From the NCBI GenBank assembly GCA_037044905.1, contig JBAOKB010000152.1:32501-96500 (forward strand): 64,000 bases of DNA. The letters are read 5' to 3'. The notes under the pieces were generated by a model. That model saw nothing but the letters and a program-made list of their open reading frames with translations, searched no databases and had not been told where the DNA came from. This document shows, in pieces, positions 1 to 10,866 of the stretch. Numbering within the stretch: the first letter of the stretch is position 1; each line of letters starts with the position of its first letter. A program made the translations under genes and the position numbers. The stretch comes from Hortaea werneckii. Its lineage: Eukaryota; Ascomycota; Dothideomycetes; Mycosphaerellales; Teratosphaeriaceae.

Positions 1-57
1 TAAGCATATGCTAGGCTCCAGATTATCTTATTAAAGTCCTTCTCTGCCATTCCACGC

Positions 58-711
58 CTAGGTCCACTTTTTCCTAGGATTCTTGGGCTCAGAATCGTCC
101 TCGACTGCGTCCCTCTCACGCATCTCGCGCATAGCCTGAGCCACCACTGGGTTTGCAAGTATGGTCCCCGCGGTGCCATCGTTCATGCGGGTGTAGATGT
201 TGCGCCAGACGTCCCGCAAGCCGTCGTTGTCGCCTTCGTAGGTGGGGTGGAACTGGATCAGGCTAAGATTGTGAACTCTCACCCAAAGATTGGTGCCAGG
301 GACGCCGCGGAAGTTGATGTAAGGGTCGTCGGCGGTAGGAATCTCGTACCACGTGTACAAGCCTACCGTGACAAAGATCGGCTCGATGCTAGGCCCGACG
401 AAGTAGTCGATGTCACAATTGCGGATTCCGGTGGCTGTGTTTTTGATCTCGTGGGACGACCAGCGCGCGAAGACGTGGCGTTTGAATGGGCGGGCGAGAC
501 CTTCTGTTGTCATCCAGCCCACCATGTATAAGCCATTTTCGCGAAGGCAATCGTAGAAGACGTCGTCGAATGGTTGATCGACATAGTCGTTGAACGCTTG
601 AGCGCTTTGAATGTCCTCCATGTCTTGGATCGGACACTTCGTCGCCTCTAAGGCGTTGATGGCACGCCCACCACGGAGAATGTTCTCGTTGGGCACTTGA
701 ATGGACGCCAT
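58..711 (-). CDS. Hypothetical protein, 217 aa
   Basis: The single open frame begins at an ATG at 711 and ends at a TAG at 58. I do not recognise the family. The protein is soluble-looking, with no signal peptide or membrane segment. Its middle is rich in aromatic residues (FVGPSIEPIF, VGLYTWYEIP), and the C-terminal 30 residues are charged and end in a basic KNPRKKWT tail. Balanced composition and a long frame support a real gene. No intron is needed. The stretch upstream on this strand (712-2230) holds no other gene. Function unknown. Confidence 0.6.
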   Translation of the reverse strand: MASIQVPNENILRGGRAINALEATKCPIQDMEDIQSAQAFNDYVDQPFDDVFYDCLRENGLYMVGWMTTEGLARPFKRHVFARWSSHEIKNTATGIRNCDIDYFVGPSIEPIFVTVGLYTWYEIPTADDPYINFRGVPGTNLWVRVHNLSLIQFHPTYEGDNDGLRDVWRNIYTRMNDGTAGTILANPVVAQAMREMRERDAVEDDSEPKNPRKKWT

Positions 712-2230
712 AGCCGTGCTCTATCTCGGTCAGCGAAGGGCATCAATGGTTCGACGGAGGGCTTACCCTTGTTGTTCCCGATTGAAGGCTGGAGTCAATA
801 TTGGTGACAGAAAACAAGATCGTAGACAGAGGACAGTTTGTTGTTGTTGCAGGGACCAAGGAGGGGCCAGCGGACGAAGATAATCATATGCACTCGATGA
901 GCCAAGTGTCACGAGTAGCAGGAGCAGTTCCTTCTCTCGCTTGCGTTACAGCCTCGATTGATAACGTTGCGACGCACTCAAGAGCGTCGAGACCGTTCAT
1001 GTGCGGTGGTGGAGGCGAAGTCGGCTGTTTCAGTGATGTCGCATTCGATTCACGTGGAAGGTACGAGGAGACAAGTTGCTTTCACGCAATCATGTGAAGA
1101 CATGGTGAGCTCGTGAAACGACCAGGTCGTCAACGTGTGGTTTCACCGTATAGATCAACCGCCAGTCTCTTCAATAAACCTTGCTCGGCAGTGATTGAGA
1201 ACGACTCTCGTGATGGTACCAAGCCGTATCGTATGAAGCCGAGGCATCGCGTGGTGAGATTCGTTGATACCACGTCTCCGGTGGGCAATGCGCACTGATA
1301 ATGACCAGTCTGACTATATGGACACTGGAATCCAGAAGGTGAACCTGGACGTCTCCCTTTCCATCAATGAACGCGTATCAATAGCAATCCGGTCAAATTC
1401 CTCAAATTCCTTGACCGGGAACGTTTTTGAGTTGTGCCAATCGCACGCAGCACTCGAATAGGGAAAGACGCAGCCTCAAAAACAGACTGTGTTCCACTCT
1501 ATCTGAGTATTTTTGGACATCCTAGGCACCCGTAATATTCAATTTCGATTCGCCGATTCATGGGAGAGGCTCTTCCTAACGTTGAAACGCGGCTTGAGCC
1601 CAATGGAAAACTTTTCATCATCGACATTCACGAGAGAAGAAAGAAAACGCGTACGATCGAAGCGCAGTCTGCAACGGGACAAACAAAATGTTTATGCATT
1701 GGATCGTAGATCTCGGCCGGCAATCGGGGGTCAAACGTATCATGCACTCCTTAATTGGCTATGGAATTGCAGCAATTATCTGCTGACCTGGTGCGCCGTG
1801 CTTCGTGGCGTGGTCGCGATGGGCTGCGAAGCGCCTTCTGCACATTTGCAGCAAACTGCGGCCGGCAGCCGATCTTTCCGCGACGGCGGCGACGGCGGGG
1901 TTTCCAGTGGGAATGGTGCCGCAGGCGGACACACGCCGCTTGCCACTTTAAGTAGCATTCACTACATCGCCCGACAGCATGAATCATTCGGCAGGCAGCA
2001 GCGGGTCTACTTCCGCGGTCTCGGGTGTAAATCTTCATCTTGTACATTGCGATTCTACACACTTCTCCCTCTCGCCTTCGGGCAGCAATCTTGTCGATGT
2101 TTTAACCTCATAACTTGCTGCCCCTTCCTCGTTCTACTTTGTCGTTCTTTTCGGCCTCGCAGCACCGCGCTGTGCTCGTGACAGTCGCCAACGGTGCAAC
2201 TGACATACAACACATGTTGGCATTCACAGC
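712..2230. other. Intergenic region, no supported gene
   Basis: About 1.5 kb lies between the divergent genes at 58-711 and 2231-3231, so it should hold both promoters. Open frames here are short, low in information and overlap on both strands. I see no RNA gene, repeat or transposon end. Confidence 0.5.
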
Positions 2231-3231
2231 ATGGCTGCACTTCGTAGGGAATATGCGCGCAGAAATCGTCGCATCCTCAGACGGATACAACTTGCTTCGA
2301 GACCGCCTCAACACCCTCAGAGCGACTTTGTCGATCCAAGTGTCCTTGCATGCCTTCCTATTCGTTTGTCAAGCCTGCCCGATTGCGACGATCAAATTGA
2401 TTTCGAGCTGCGTTTTTCGCGTCTCTATGATTCCGAACATTTCGAAGAGCTCTTTCGCAAGACTATAGGGCCGCCTGGTAAAGAAAAACCTCGGAATCTT
2501 CTAACTACAGAGCATGACTTTACGGCTGATGAATGGGTACGATTTGTAGGAAGGGTATTGGATTCCAGGGAGCTTTTGGACACCGACTGGTTCGACCCCC
2601 AGACAAAGAGACTTCTGGATCACTCACAGTGGCTCAGAGCCCCTGCTTTAGCAGGAGGCGGCCGGAGCGAATTCTTTGAAAGGCAGGGTAGAAGAATGAG
2701 CAGTTGGTATACGTATGGGGTTTTCGCTACTTCGAAGAAGAGTTCTCCTACGAATGACGACTCGTGCGATGGAGAGCTACCGCACGTCTCCTGCTTGCTA
2801 GAAGACGAGGCTGTAATGGACGATCGCGCAACTAGAAGCGAAATTCTGTGTGCGGCGCATTTCATTTTGCAACGACTGCGCTACCGAGCATGGAATGGAC
2901 ATAGCGTTCATCCGGTTTGTAAATCTGCGTATCTACGTTGTTTGTCCGAAGATCTGACTGCTTTCAGGTCTTCATCTACCGATTCAATAAAACTTCCGCA
3001 AAAATCACGCAAGCCCACTTTGACGGCACCTACCTTCAGCTACGACAATCACGCCCAATCGCTCTTATAACAGACGACAGGGTTGCTACCCTTAAGCTGC
3101 TTTTGCGCTGGATTATGGCAGATCCATTGCACAACACGAAGTGTGGCGAGGCCCCAATGCCAGAGTTTGATGTCAACCGAGATCAAGTGCAAGCTCCCCC
3201 TTCGCCTGAGCGACCTCGCATGTGCGTTTGA
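2231..3231 (+). CDS. Hypothetical protein, 315 aa, two exons
   Basis: Exons are 2231-2914 and 2968-3231. The 53-nt intron begins GTTTGT, carries a CTGAC branch site and ends TTTCAG. It joins two open frames in phase 0, giving VHP followed by VFIYRFN, and removes a short frame that would otherwise end the protein early. The start is the ATG at 2231, followed by an Arg-rich N-terminus. The rest is mixed alpha/beta in composition with a DEWVRF stretch and an LLLRWIM helix near the end. No signal peptide or recognised domain. Function unknown; the splice model makes me fairly sure it is a gene. Confidence 0.6.
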
Positions 3232-3858
3232 AGCGACGCGGTAAGAAGCTCTACTACAGATTGAACGCACCTAGCCCTTGCAGACGGACAGGCGCCAATC
3301 TGGCGCATGTGCGTGTTGACTTACATCAATTGTGTCGTAAATACCTAGACTGTAGGACGGTCCTTCTTACCAGCGAACCGGTGCTCGGGACGAGAGGGTA
3401 GCTCATGAATAATCACAGTGAGAAAGAGGACGCGTTATTCGAACAATGGTCTGCGACTGAGCAAACAGAAGGTGGTGGCCGTGGGACCTCAGAGCTCGGG
3501 TTCCATTCATCGGGCAGATATACCGTCTATGCCTTACATAGTTAGAAAACTGCAACATGTATCTGATGACGCGCACGACAATGCTTTTCGCGGCACCACG
3601 CTATCGCTCTTCTGATCGCTTTCCTCTGTATGACGCCGCCAGTTTCAATGAGGTCTAGACACGCATCTACGAAAATGCGAACGGTGACGCGTAACGCATT
3701 GATTCTGCCATGACAATTTGGGACGCCAGGACGGCAGATACACAGCTGAGACGCGTGGACAAACGACCGTGAAATAATCTCGCTAAGCTGACGCATTTTT
3801 GCAAGATAAATGGCACAATTCTACATTGCTTGTGAGAAAATTGTGGTACTTTGTAGTC
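3232..3858. other. Intergenic region, convergent 3' ends
   Basis: This lies between the stop codons of the hypothetical gene at 2231-3231 and the glycosyltransferase on the other strand. Only short shadow frames are present; nothing else seen. Confidence 0.5.
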
Positions 3859-5289
3859 TCAATCACCGCTGACACGCCACGGGCTACGGTCACAGACACC
3901 TTGCGCCGTTTGCCAGGCTTCGATCCGGTCCAGGAACCAACCGCTGACAGCCTTCTTGCTCTCTTCTTCACCAAAGTGGGCAACCCTGTCGTCCGCCGAG
4001 CCGAGTCCTGGCCGATTCTTCATAGACCAGCCGAGACGGACGACTTTTCCGGCTTTGCAAAAGCCCGGACTCCAGAACCACTGCAGACAGTGATCCTCTC
4101 CGCGGCAAAAGCGTTCACAGGCCTTCGCAGACTTGGACGCAGGGTTGTCGTCATCGCCATTGCGAAAAGACCAGTCTTGTGCGAGATTGTCCCAGCCTTT
4201 CATTTTGCCATCGGCGGCTCGTATCTGCGGAAGCACGAAGCTCTTGTAGTAGTCTTCGAACAGCATGGGCTCACCGGCGCCGTGAGCCTCTCGCCATTCG
4301 CTATCGAACTGCCAGAGCTTATCGATACCGACTGCGTCGACATGATGCCAGGTCACTGCAGGCTTGCACCAGTGTTTCTCTGACCAGTCGAGCGAAGCGG
4401 GCGTTTCGCCTTGGATGAGCGGGAACGAGGTGTGTAGCTTAATGAAAGGGTCGGCTTTGAGTAGCACTTCGGCCACCATCAAGTCACCACAACATTGTTT
4501 AGCTACCATGTTCTCCCAAGAAGGCTGATCCCTGAGGTAAGATGCATTGAATGCCTTGGCGGCGGGTGCCGATAGCACCACGCCGCTGCCGCCATGAGCA
4601 AACTCCGTGTCACCGATCATTACCTGGGCGCCCGCAAAGACGGGCTTCCGTTCATCGAGAGTGTTCAGGAAGAGCAGCAGGTTCTGCAGGGAGACATACG
4701 TGTCCGCCTCCATTAAGAAATACCACTTCTTCGTCTCGCCGAATTTCTTGTAAGCGTCCGTGACCATAGGCAGGAACTTCCATTTGTCCAGACCCCAACT
4801 TTTCTCGCCCTTGAGCTCGGCAGCATCTCCACCGCCCGCCACGTGCTCCTTCAGTAATCGGTATTGCGTCAGATCTTCATGCTGGTCTTGAACATCTTGT
4901 GACACGGATGCGAGCGCATCGTGGATTGGCACGACGCCGAACTGCTGCCCCAGATCTGAGTAGATTACGTAGTCGGAGCCGCAGGCGAATGTCGTGGCCA
5001 GGTGGATAGGTAGTTTCTCGTAGATCTCGGTGGCGCCAGTCTTCAGCACGAAGACGACATCCTTCAAGCGCTCCAGACCGTGGCAAACATGGGCGTTTGC
5101 ACCTTCAGATGCGTCTCCCTCAGTCTTAGACTCTTCAGCGGGCGTGTAGTCGCCGGAATGGCCATGTGACCCCAAAGGCGTCGACTCCAGATACGATGGC
5201 ACGGCGGGCGGATCGCGCCAGAGCTTGGCAAACAGCGCCAGACAGAGGAGGCCGGTCACGACCAGCACGATGCGCGGCGTGCTCAGCAT
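3859..5289 (-). CDS. GT31-like type II membrane glycosyltransferase, 476 aa
   Basis: One exon from the ATG at 5289. Residues 6 to 22 form an uncleaved N-terminal anchor (IVLVVTGLLCLALFAKLW), so the enzyme should sit in Golgi or ER membrane with a lumenal catalytic domain. That domain shows VFVLKTGATEIYEKLP, LDKWKFLPMV, an acidic metal/sugar-nucleotide motif MEADTYV with Asp196, and FAHGGSGVVLS, the pattern of fungal fringe-like/GT31 enzymes (DUF604-type). After the catalytic domain comes a Cys-rich PAN/apple-like segment (CERFCRGEDHC, GFCKAGKVV). A clear paralogue with the same layout lies at 54723-56123. Sugar and acceptor cannot be told from sequence. Confidence 0.85.
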   Translation of the reverse strand: MLSTPRIVLVVTGLLCLALFAKLWRDPPAVPSYLESTPLGSHGHSGDYTPAEESKTEGDASEGANAHVCHGLERLKDVVFVLKTGATEIYEKLPIHLATTFACGSDYVIYSDLGQQFGVVPIHDALASVSQDVQDQHEDLTQYRLLKEHVAGGGDAAELKGEKSWGLDKWKFLPMVTDAYKKFGETKKWYFLMEADTYVSLQNLLLFLNTLDERKPVFAGAQVMIGDTEFAHGGSGVVLSAPAAKAFNASYLRDQPSWENMVAKQCCGDLMVAEVLLKADPFIKLHTSFPLIQGETPASLDWSEKHWCKPAVTWHHVDAVGIDKLWQFDSEWREAHGAGEPMLFEDYYKSFVLPQIRAADGKMKGWDNLAQDWSFRNGDDDNPASKSAKACERFCRGEDHCLQWFWSPGFCKAGKVVRLGWSMKNRPGLGSADDRVAHFGEEESKKAVSGWFLDRIEAWQTAQGVCDRSPWRVSGD

Positions 5290-5887
5290 GGCCGACGAGG
5301 GCTTAGGCGATCAGCATGGTCTTCTGGGTGGAATGTCGAGATGGGTGCGGTGGAAAGAGGCCACCGCTGTCCATCTCATCAGTCGCGACGTCGGCGACCG
5401 GGCTCAACGGCGTGGCGTTCCTTCACCCCGCAAAACACCGACAGCAAGGAGGCGGCGATTGCTCGTGTCCGCCGTCCTGAACACTCAGCGGCCTGGCAAA
5501 TTGTGAGGCATTGTATAGACTCGCCTGGCTTGACCAGATCTCATGTGGATGGGCGGAGACGTCGTCTGGCTGGTGAATGTTACTATGTACGGTGTTCATC
5601 GTCCAGATCGGCATTCGCGTCATTTGCCGACCCGTGGTCGAAAGCGGCCAGACTACTCCGACGGCAATCATCGACCTTCCTAAAGGGGAAGGCTAATCGG
5701 CTTCACTTGCGCGTGGGGTGTAAACAGTTTTGAGGGCGGATCTTCTGGTCCATCGACGTCGGGAGACACGCTAACGAAGGTTTCGCGTTGTGTCCGGCGG
5801 GGCGGGGCCTCAACGCGTCGCCGACATGAAGGGCGCGATGATTGTGGTGGATTGCTGTCGACTGCTCGGGTGTATCGTGCAGACAAG
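5290..5887. other. Divergent intergenic region (shared promoter)
   Basis: About 600 bp lie between the start codons of the glycosyltransferase and the proline-rich gene, which are transcribed away from each other. Both promoters must lie here. I see no recognisable motif cluster. Confidence 0.5.
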
Positions 5888-7054
5888 ATGAGTTTCCAAG
5901 CGATCCAATATGTGCCGGGCGTCAACACCGGCGACTACAGAATGTATGCACGAGTTGGCCCGTACCCTCCGCCGCAGTGGGTGCCGCCGCCGCCACCGCC
6001 GCTGCCGCCGCACCATTGGCAAGCTCCTCCGCCGATGATTCCACCGCAATGGTCCGGCCCTCCGCCGGCATCATGTCCACATGCCCCTCCGCCGGCCGAG
6101 CCTCAAAGCACGGAATCGCCGTCAAAGAAACGAAAGGCATCTCCGGCGCCCGTTGCTCCGAAAGCGCAGCCGAGACAAGGCGCCTCCACCCGCGGTCTTA
6201 CTCGCGAGCAGCACCTTGTCGCGCTTCGAATCCAGCTATCGCATGATATGAGGGACAGGTATGGCTGCGATGGATACTGGGCAGAGGTCATGCGACAGTA
6301 CAAGCTCGCCGGGATGCCGGAACACAGGAGCCTCAACAAAACCCTGCCGAAGCTGGCTCGGGAGTTCGATGAGTGGCTGAAACGTGAAGGAAACTTCAAT
6401 AATGAGTGGGAGCGAGACGATGAGTTGAGATTCGCTCGGCGAGAGTGGGCGGAGCTAATGGATGAGTACGACCGGATGCCGCCTGGGGAGAGGGAAATGT
6501 GGCGCAAGGCACATGGGAAAGCACTTGCGGAGGAGAGGGAATTTGAAGCTGCTCGAGAGGCTGAAGCAGAGCAGCAGGAGCGGAGACGACCTAGGCTTAT
6601 AGGCAATGATCTGTACGGAGACGATGGCTACGGCCAAGATGAGTTGATATCGGAGGGCATGTCGGATCACGATGATAGTAGTTTAGATGTGACCAGTGCC
6701 GACGAGTCAGAGGAAGACATGGTAGCCACGGAGAACTACAGGAAGCGGTTGCGCTCGCCGCCATCGTCTGACAGCATCCGAAGCCGATCAGTCTCCCGAC
6801 CACGGAGTGAGCGACCACGGAGTGAGGATCCTGCGACCAAGTCATTTGTGCAGGCCAACAACGCCGTGATCGCCTGGATGGAGCAAGACAAGACGAGAAA
6901 AAGTGAACTTAGCAAGACGAACGCCAGGCTTGAGGACAAATTAGATCAAATGACGAGCAAGCTGACCCGCATGGAGGCCGTCTTGAACCAGGTGATAAAG
7001 CTTGTCAGTCTTCAGCAGCAAGGCCCTACGACCGGTCTGAAAAGTCCGCAGTGA
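5888..7054 (+). CDS. Proline-rich, coiled-coil protein, probably nuclear, 388 aa
   Basis: I chose the ATG at 5888 (MSFQAIQYVPG); the open frame extends further upstream but has no ATG. Residues about 25 to 80 are Pro-rich (runs such as PPPPPPLPP). A basic SKKRKAS stretch, a likely nuclear localisation signal, follows near residue 85. Then comes a charged folded segment with W-rich helices (YGCDGYWAEVMRQYKLAGMP, EFDEWLKREGNF), an acidic stretch, an RS-like segment (RSRSVSRPRSERPRSE) and a C-terminal heptad region ending KLVSLQQQG. The shape suggests a chromatin or transcription-related protein, but no named domain is recognised. Confidence 0.7.
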   Translation: MSFQAIQYVPGVNTGDYRMYARVGPYPPPQWVPPPPPPLPPHHWQAPPPMIPPQWSGPPPASCPHAPPPAEPQSTESPSKKRKASPAPVAPKAQPRQGASTRGLTREQHLVALRIQLSHDMRDRYGCDGYWAEVMRQYKLAGMPEHRSLNKTLPKLAREFDEWLKREGNFNNEWERDDELRFARREWAELMDEYDRMPPGEREMWRKAHGKALAEEREFEAAREAEAEQQERRRPRLIGNDLYGDDGYGQDELISEGMSDHDDSSLDVTSADESEEDMVATENYRKRLRSPPSSDSIRSRSVSRPRSERPRSEDPATKSFVQANNAVIAWMEQDKTRKSELSKTNARLEDKLDQMTSKLTRMEAVLNQVIKLVSLQQQGPTTGLKSPQ

Positions 7055-7528
7055 CAGCTCCGGGTACAAAGGGGGCAAAGTGTTGACACACATAGCTTGC
7101 GCCTAGTATTAGCGCCTGTAGCAGGATACTTATCATGTTCGCGCAAGCAGGGACTCAGGACTGTTGACAGCAAGGAGATATTTGGTGTCAAGTTTGCTTA
7201 ATATTCGCCTTTTATTCGTCGCCTTGTTTGCGAAAATCCAACATGCTACGGCCAGTTGCATAATCAAACCGTCATTTGGAAGCCCTGGTTGCATGCCATT
7301 GTTGATTGTGTACATAGCTAAGAAAGATGATACATGTAGATTCGTTCGCCGCACTGCCTCGACTACTTTGATCTCGCTCCACAACGCGGCCAGTTTGACA
7401 TCATTCGACCCCACCCCGGCCAACTGCCTGACTTCGCTCGCTATTTGGTTGACTTCAAGGAGGTGTGTGTACAACACTTCGACCAGCAACTTTGACAGTA
7501 TTGCTGCGACACTGGTTATTTGAACGCC
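7055..7528. other. Intergenic region
   Basis: Lies between two plus-strand genes. It holds the 3' end of the proline-rich gene and the promoter of the dehydrogenase. Only short shadow frames are present. Confidence 0.5.
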
Positions 7529-8332
7529 ATGTCTTACCGTTTCGATGGCAAAGTATGTCTGATCACCGGTGCAGGCTCCGGCATTGGGCGGGCAACAGCG
7601 CAGAAGATGGCCTCGCTCGGAGCGACGCTGTCGCTCTCTGATATCAATGCCGGCGGCCTCGCACAAACCCATGAACTCTGCGGCGGCAAGCACATGACCA
7701 AGACCGTCGATGTCGGGTCGTCGAACACATGCAATGATTTCGTCTCGGAGACCGTGGCTCGCCTCGGCCGGCTGGACTACGTCTTCAACTGCGCCGGCGT
7801 GAACCCAACGGCCTACCCTTTGACTGAGACCACGGACGACTACTACAACAAGCTCATGGACACCAACGTCAAGGGGACGTACAGCATCACCCGGGCAGCG
7901 ATACCCCATCTGCAGGCCGGTGGCGGGATCGTGAACGTGAGCTCCATCATGGGCGTGACTGTCGCACCGCAGTTCGCCATCTACTGCGCCACCAAATGGG
8001 CGATCGTAGGCTTCACCAAGGCCATGGCTCAGGAGTTAGGATCCAAGCAGATTCGCGTGAATGCCGTCGCCCCTGGGTATATAGACACGCCGACGAATGC
8101 GGGCATCCTTGCTGGGCCGGAAGCCGTGGCGGAGCAGACGGAGAAGGTGGCTCTGGGGCGGTTTGGTACTCCGGGTGAGATTGCGGATGTGGTAGCGTTC
8201 TTGTTTAGGTAAGTGTCGCTCGCGATGTGCCACCCCACTGTACCGGATCACTTGGCCTGACACTTTGAATTTAGTGATGAGAGCCGCTATATGAGCGGCA
8301 GCATCGTGGAGATCAATGGTGGCCGTGTATAA
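7529..8332 (+). CDS. Short-chain dehydrogenase/reductase (classical SDR), 245 aa
   Basis: Exons 7529-8208 and 8275-8332. The 66-nt intron (GTAAGT ... CTGAC ... TTTAG) removes a false stop and restores the family's C-terminus SDESRYMSGSIVEINGG. The Rossmann motif TGAGSGIG lies at residues 13-20, the NCAG element follows strand 4, and the catalytic set is Ser138/139, Tyr152 and Lys156 (YCATK). An acidic Asp (LSDIN) at the end of strand 2 suggests NAD(H) rather than NADP(H). Length is normal for the family, about 250 residues. Substrate cannot be assigned and neighbours do not form an obvious pathway. Confidence 0.92.
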
Positions 8333-8946
8333 GTCGGGAACGCTGCATCAGACGCACGCATACTATGCCAAAGATGCCAGTAAGAACTGGGTTGCATTGG
8401 ATCACCTTGCCGACCAGAGCATTGCTCTAGGCCGGATTGGGAATGCCTCGTCACCAGGGGTTAATATATTAAGAGAACTCTCAACCGTGTCGTTCGAACG
8501 AGCCTGTGTGGGCATGCGCAAAATAGAGCGAAGACTGGAGCAAGCCACAAACCCGACGAACATAGGTAATAGTTTTAAATTAGACCTTGCTTAGCTCAAA
8601 CACGATTCCTCAATTCAAGCTGCGACAACAACAATTCATTGAAATCATCTCATGATACACGGTAGAATCAACTACAGACTTTTGCTATTGTACATTATGC
8701 CGCTCGCTGTTTCGCATTGCATCCTTCAGACAAACAACCAGACGCCTAACGCCCTTGTCAAGCCATGTGAAAGTCACTAAGAGCAAGCCGATCACAACGG
8801 TTGATCGGCCTCTAACCATGGTCCCGTTGAATCAGCATTGTCGTTCCCACCATAGCTGCTAACCTGCAGTGCTCCCACGCTACCACTCTGGTTGCCGAAA
8901 GCTTTCCACTTACTGCATTCTGTTCGGTCCGTAGTTCTATCGGGAC
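8333..8946. other. Intergenic region, convergent 3' ends
   Basis: Lies between the dehydrogenase and the minus-strand gene ending at 8947. A 92-codon frame begins just inside the dehydrogenase's last codons and is probably chance. Nothing else seen. Confidence 0.5.
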
Positions 8947-10866
8947 TTAGTTGGGATCCGCCGTCGGTGGAGTATTCAGATGGTAGTTCTGCGCTTGAGG
9001 AGGGGTGGGCACGACGGCCAAATGACCGACTGGGACGTGGGTTTCGGCAAAATGCACTGTAGTGCTGCTGCCATTTGTCGCAACTTTGACTTGAAAAGTG
9101 TCCACCAAGATTCTCTCCGAGAGCGTGAGGACCATGAGCAGTGAGAAGCGCGACTTGTCCGAATATTGAAGACAAAACGGCCTCTTGTAAAGTGCTGAGA
9201 TAGAGAGCAGCAAGTCGGGCATGCTGGTGCTTGTCGGCACGCCGGCGGTAAATACCTGTGGGTCTGTGTGAAGCCGGGGCTTGATCTGATTTTTCACACC
9301 ATGCAAATCAAAGTTGAAAGTACGCGAGGCGGCCTCTCTGGCAAATTCCAAGCTGCCGAGGCGGACGAGCCAGCGATCACCCGAAAGCCTCTTTGGGTTC
9401 TTACAGCCGAAGGCCTGGAATTCGGACTTGATGGCGTTCGTGACAGTGCCATGCTTGTTGTTGACGTGCAATGTGCTCAGAACGACGCAACCAGGGGGCA
9501 CGACCTGCTGCAGCGGATGACGAAGACTCCCAGTGTCAGGTGGAACACCAGCAGCCGATGCAGAGGATGCTGGAACACCAGCAGCCGATGCAGAGGATGC
9601 TGGACCACCGCCGTCCTGCTGCAGCGATTTGGGAGCAGTGCTGACGTCGGCTGCGACATTTTGAGCTGATGTAGAATTTACTGAAGTATTGTCGTCCTGC
9701 TCAGACTCTTCGACTTTGACAGCTGGTTTGACAATCCAGTTATGCAAGGGGTGGCCGTAAGGATAACGACCATTGGCTCCTGTGCCATTTCTATTTTGAA
9801 CAGAATTCTGCTCCTGGCCAGGCTCTTCCTGATCAGAGCTCCCAAATTCGCGGCCGTTCGGCGGTTCGCCCGTTGAGAACGCCGAAACTGATCTCGGAAA
9901 GGAGCGGGTTGCCTCTGCCGCCGGTTTTGATGGAATGACTTTCTCAGCAACAGAGCCGGCGGAGAAGCCTCTCTGATTGAAGCCAGTGGACTTTGCTGCC
10001 AGTCCTGTTTTGGAAATTTGCTCGGCGGCGGGAACGGCCTGATACGGGATTGCTGAGAACGGCTGAAGAAATGTTGCGGATAGAGGCCGATACGTTGCAT
10101 CTGGCTTGGAGGCGGTGGCGGCGGGAGCGTCAATGTCCGGATGATAAGGGAGGACAAGATGCTCGTCAGGATCAGCAGAGGCCTGCGGCACATTGCCTTC
10201 CCCTACCGTAACTTGTGCCTGCTTGTCGCACTTGTCCTCGACTGCGCGCAAGATATCCTTGATCTTCTCCGAAGACCTATCATGCTCGGGCTGAGCCATG
10301 ATCATTGCGCTAATGGCGTCTGGAAAGGTTGCCGTGCCATTGATCTGCTCGCCCAAAGCCTGCCCCTGCTTCTTTGCCCAAGCCGTGCGAACTTCCTCCT
10401 CTAATTGTGAACCTTTAGGTACGACGTTAAGCTCAGTGGCCTGTGCGTGTACTAACTCGCACATTCGCTGGAGCTGATACCCGGATTCGGCAATGGAGCC
10501 CCCGTCGCACTGGGAGATGATTGCATCCATGTGTCCAGCGTACAGGGGATGCTCGGGTGTGTCGAAAAGAAGATGCTGAACAGCTATGGCCACACGAGCA
10601 TCCACCGTCAAGGGACCAACGAAGGTGTTGAGGGTAACCGCTCCGGAGCCGTGGAAGTCCTCGTCCTCATCCATATCAGAGTGTGCGTCTTCCACTTCCT
10701 CGTTGCGAGCAAGTGACGGACCGAAGGAGTCCTTTCTCGAACGCTTCATGGGGCGAGTGCTGTTCGAAGGCTGTTGCGTATCTTGACGAGGACGCTTTTG
10801 AACGTTGCCGCGGCCAAGCAAAACCTGGCGTGGAGAAGGGCTTTTGTTACGAGTGAAGACACCCAT
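8947..10866 (-). CDS. Low-complexity nuclear-type protein, 639 aa
   Basis: I chose the ATG at 10866 (MGVFTRNKSPSPRQ). The frame stays open about 93 codons upstream, but that part reads like 5' leader. The N-terminus is basic with KRPRQD and RPMKRSRKDS, likely nuclear signals, then acidic (HSDMDEDEDF). A short folded region with a C-L-V-H-A-Q helix follows, then a long disordered middle. Toward the C-terminus a compact segment (VVLSTLHVNNKHGTVTNAI ... RWLVRLGSLEFAREAASR) resembles an RRM-sized alpha/beta unit, though I cannot name it. An exact 30-bp duplication at 9541-9600 repeats ASSASAAGVP twice. Function unknown. Confidence 0.7.
   Translation of the reverse strand: MGVFTRNKSPSPRQVLLGRGNVQKRPRQDTQQPSNSTRPMKRSRKDSFGPSLARNEEVEDAHSDMDEDEDFHGSGAVTLNTFVGPLTVDARVAIAVQHLLFDTPEHPLYAGHMDAIISQCDGGSIAESGYQLQRMCELVHAQATELNVVPKGSQLEEEVRTAWAKKQGQALGEQINGTATFPDAISAMIMAQPEHDRSSEKIKDILRAVEDKCDKQAQVTVGEGNVPQASADPDEHLVLPYHPDIDAPAATASKPDATYRPLSATFLQPFSAIPYQAVPAAEQISKTGLAAKSTGFNQRGFSAGSVAEKVIPSKPAAEATRSFPRSVSAFSTGEPPNGREFGSSDQEEPGQEQNSVQNRNGTGANGRYPYGHPLHNWIVKPAVKVEESEQDDNTSVNSTSAQNVAADVSTAPKSLQQDGGGPASSASAAGVPASSASAAGVPPDTGSLRHPLQQVVPPGCVVLSTLHVNNKHGTVTNAIKSEFQAFGCKNPKRLSGDRWLVRLGSLEFAREAASRTFNFDLHGVKNQIKPRLHTDPQVFTAGVPTSTSMPDLLLSISALYKRPFCLQYSDKSRFSLLMVLTLSERILVDTFQVKVATNGSSTTVHFAETHVPVGHLAVVPTPPQAQNYHLNTPPTADPN
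9541..9600. repeat. 30-bp perfect tandem duplication inside a coding region
   Basis: Two identical 30-bp units (9541-9570 and 9571-9600), each beginning TGGAACACCAGCAG, keep frame and add ten residues to the host protein. This looks like recent slippage or unequal exchange. Confidence 0.95.

Noticed and set aside
1513..2181. 222-codon plus-strand frame
   Set aside because: It overlaps several competing frames on both strands, has uneven composition and no recognisable segment. More likely intergenic DNA with high GC.
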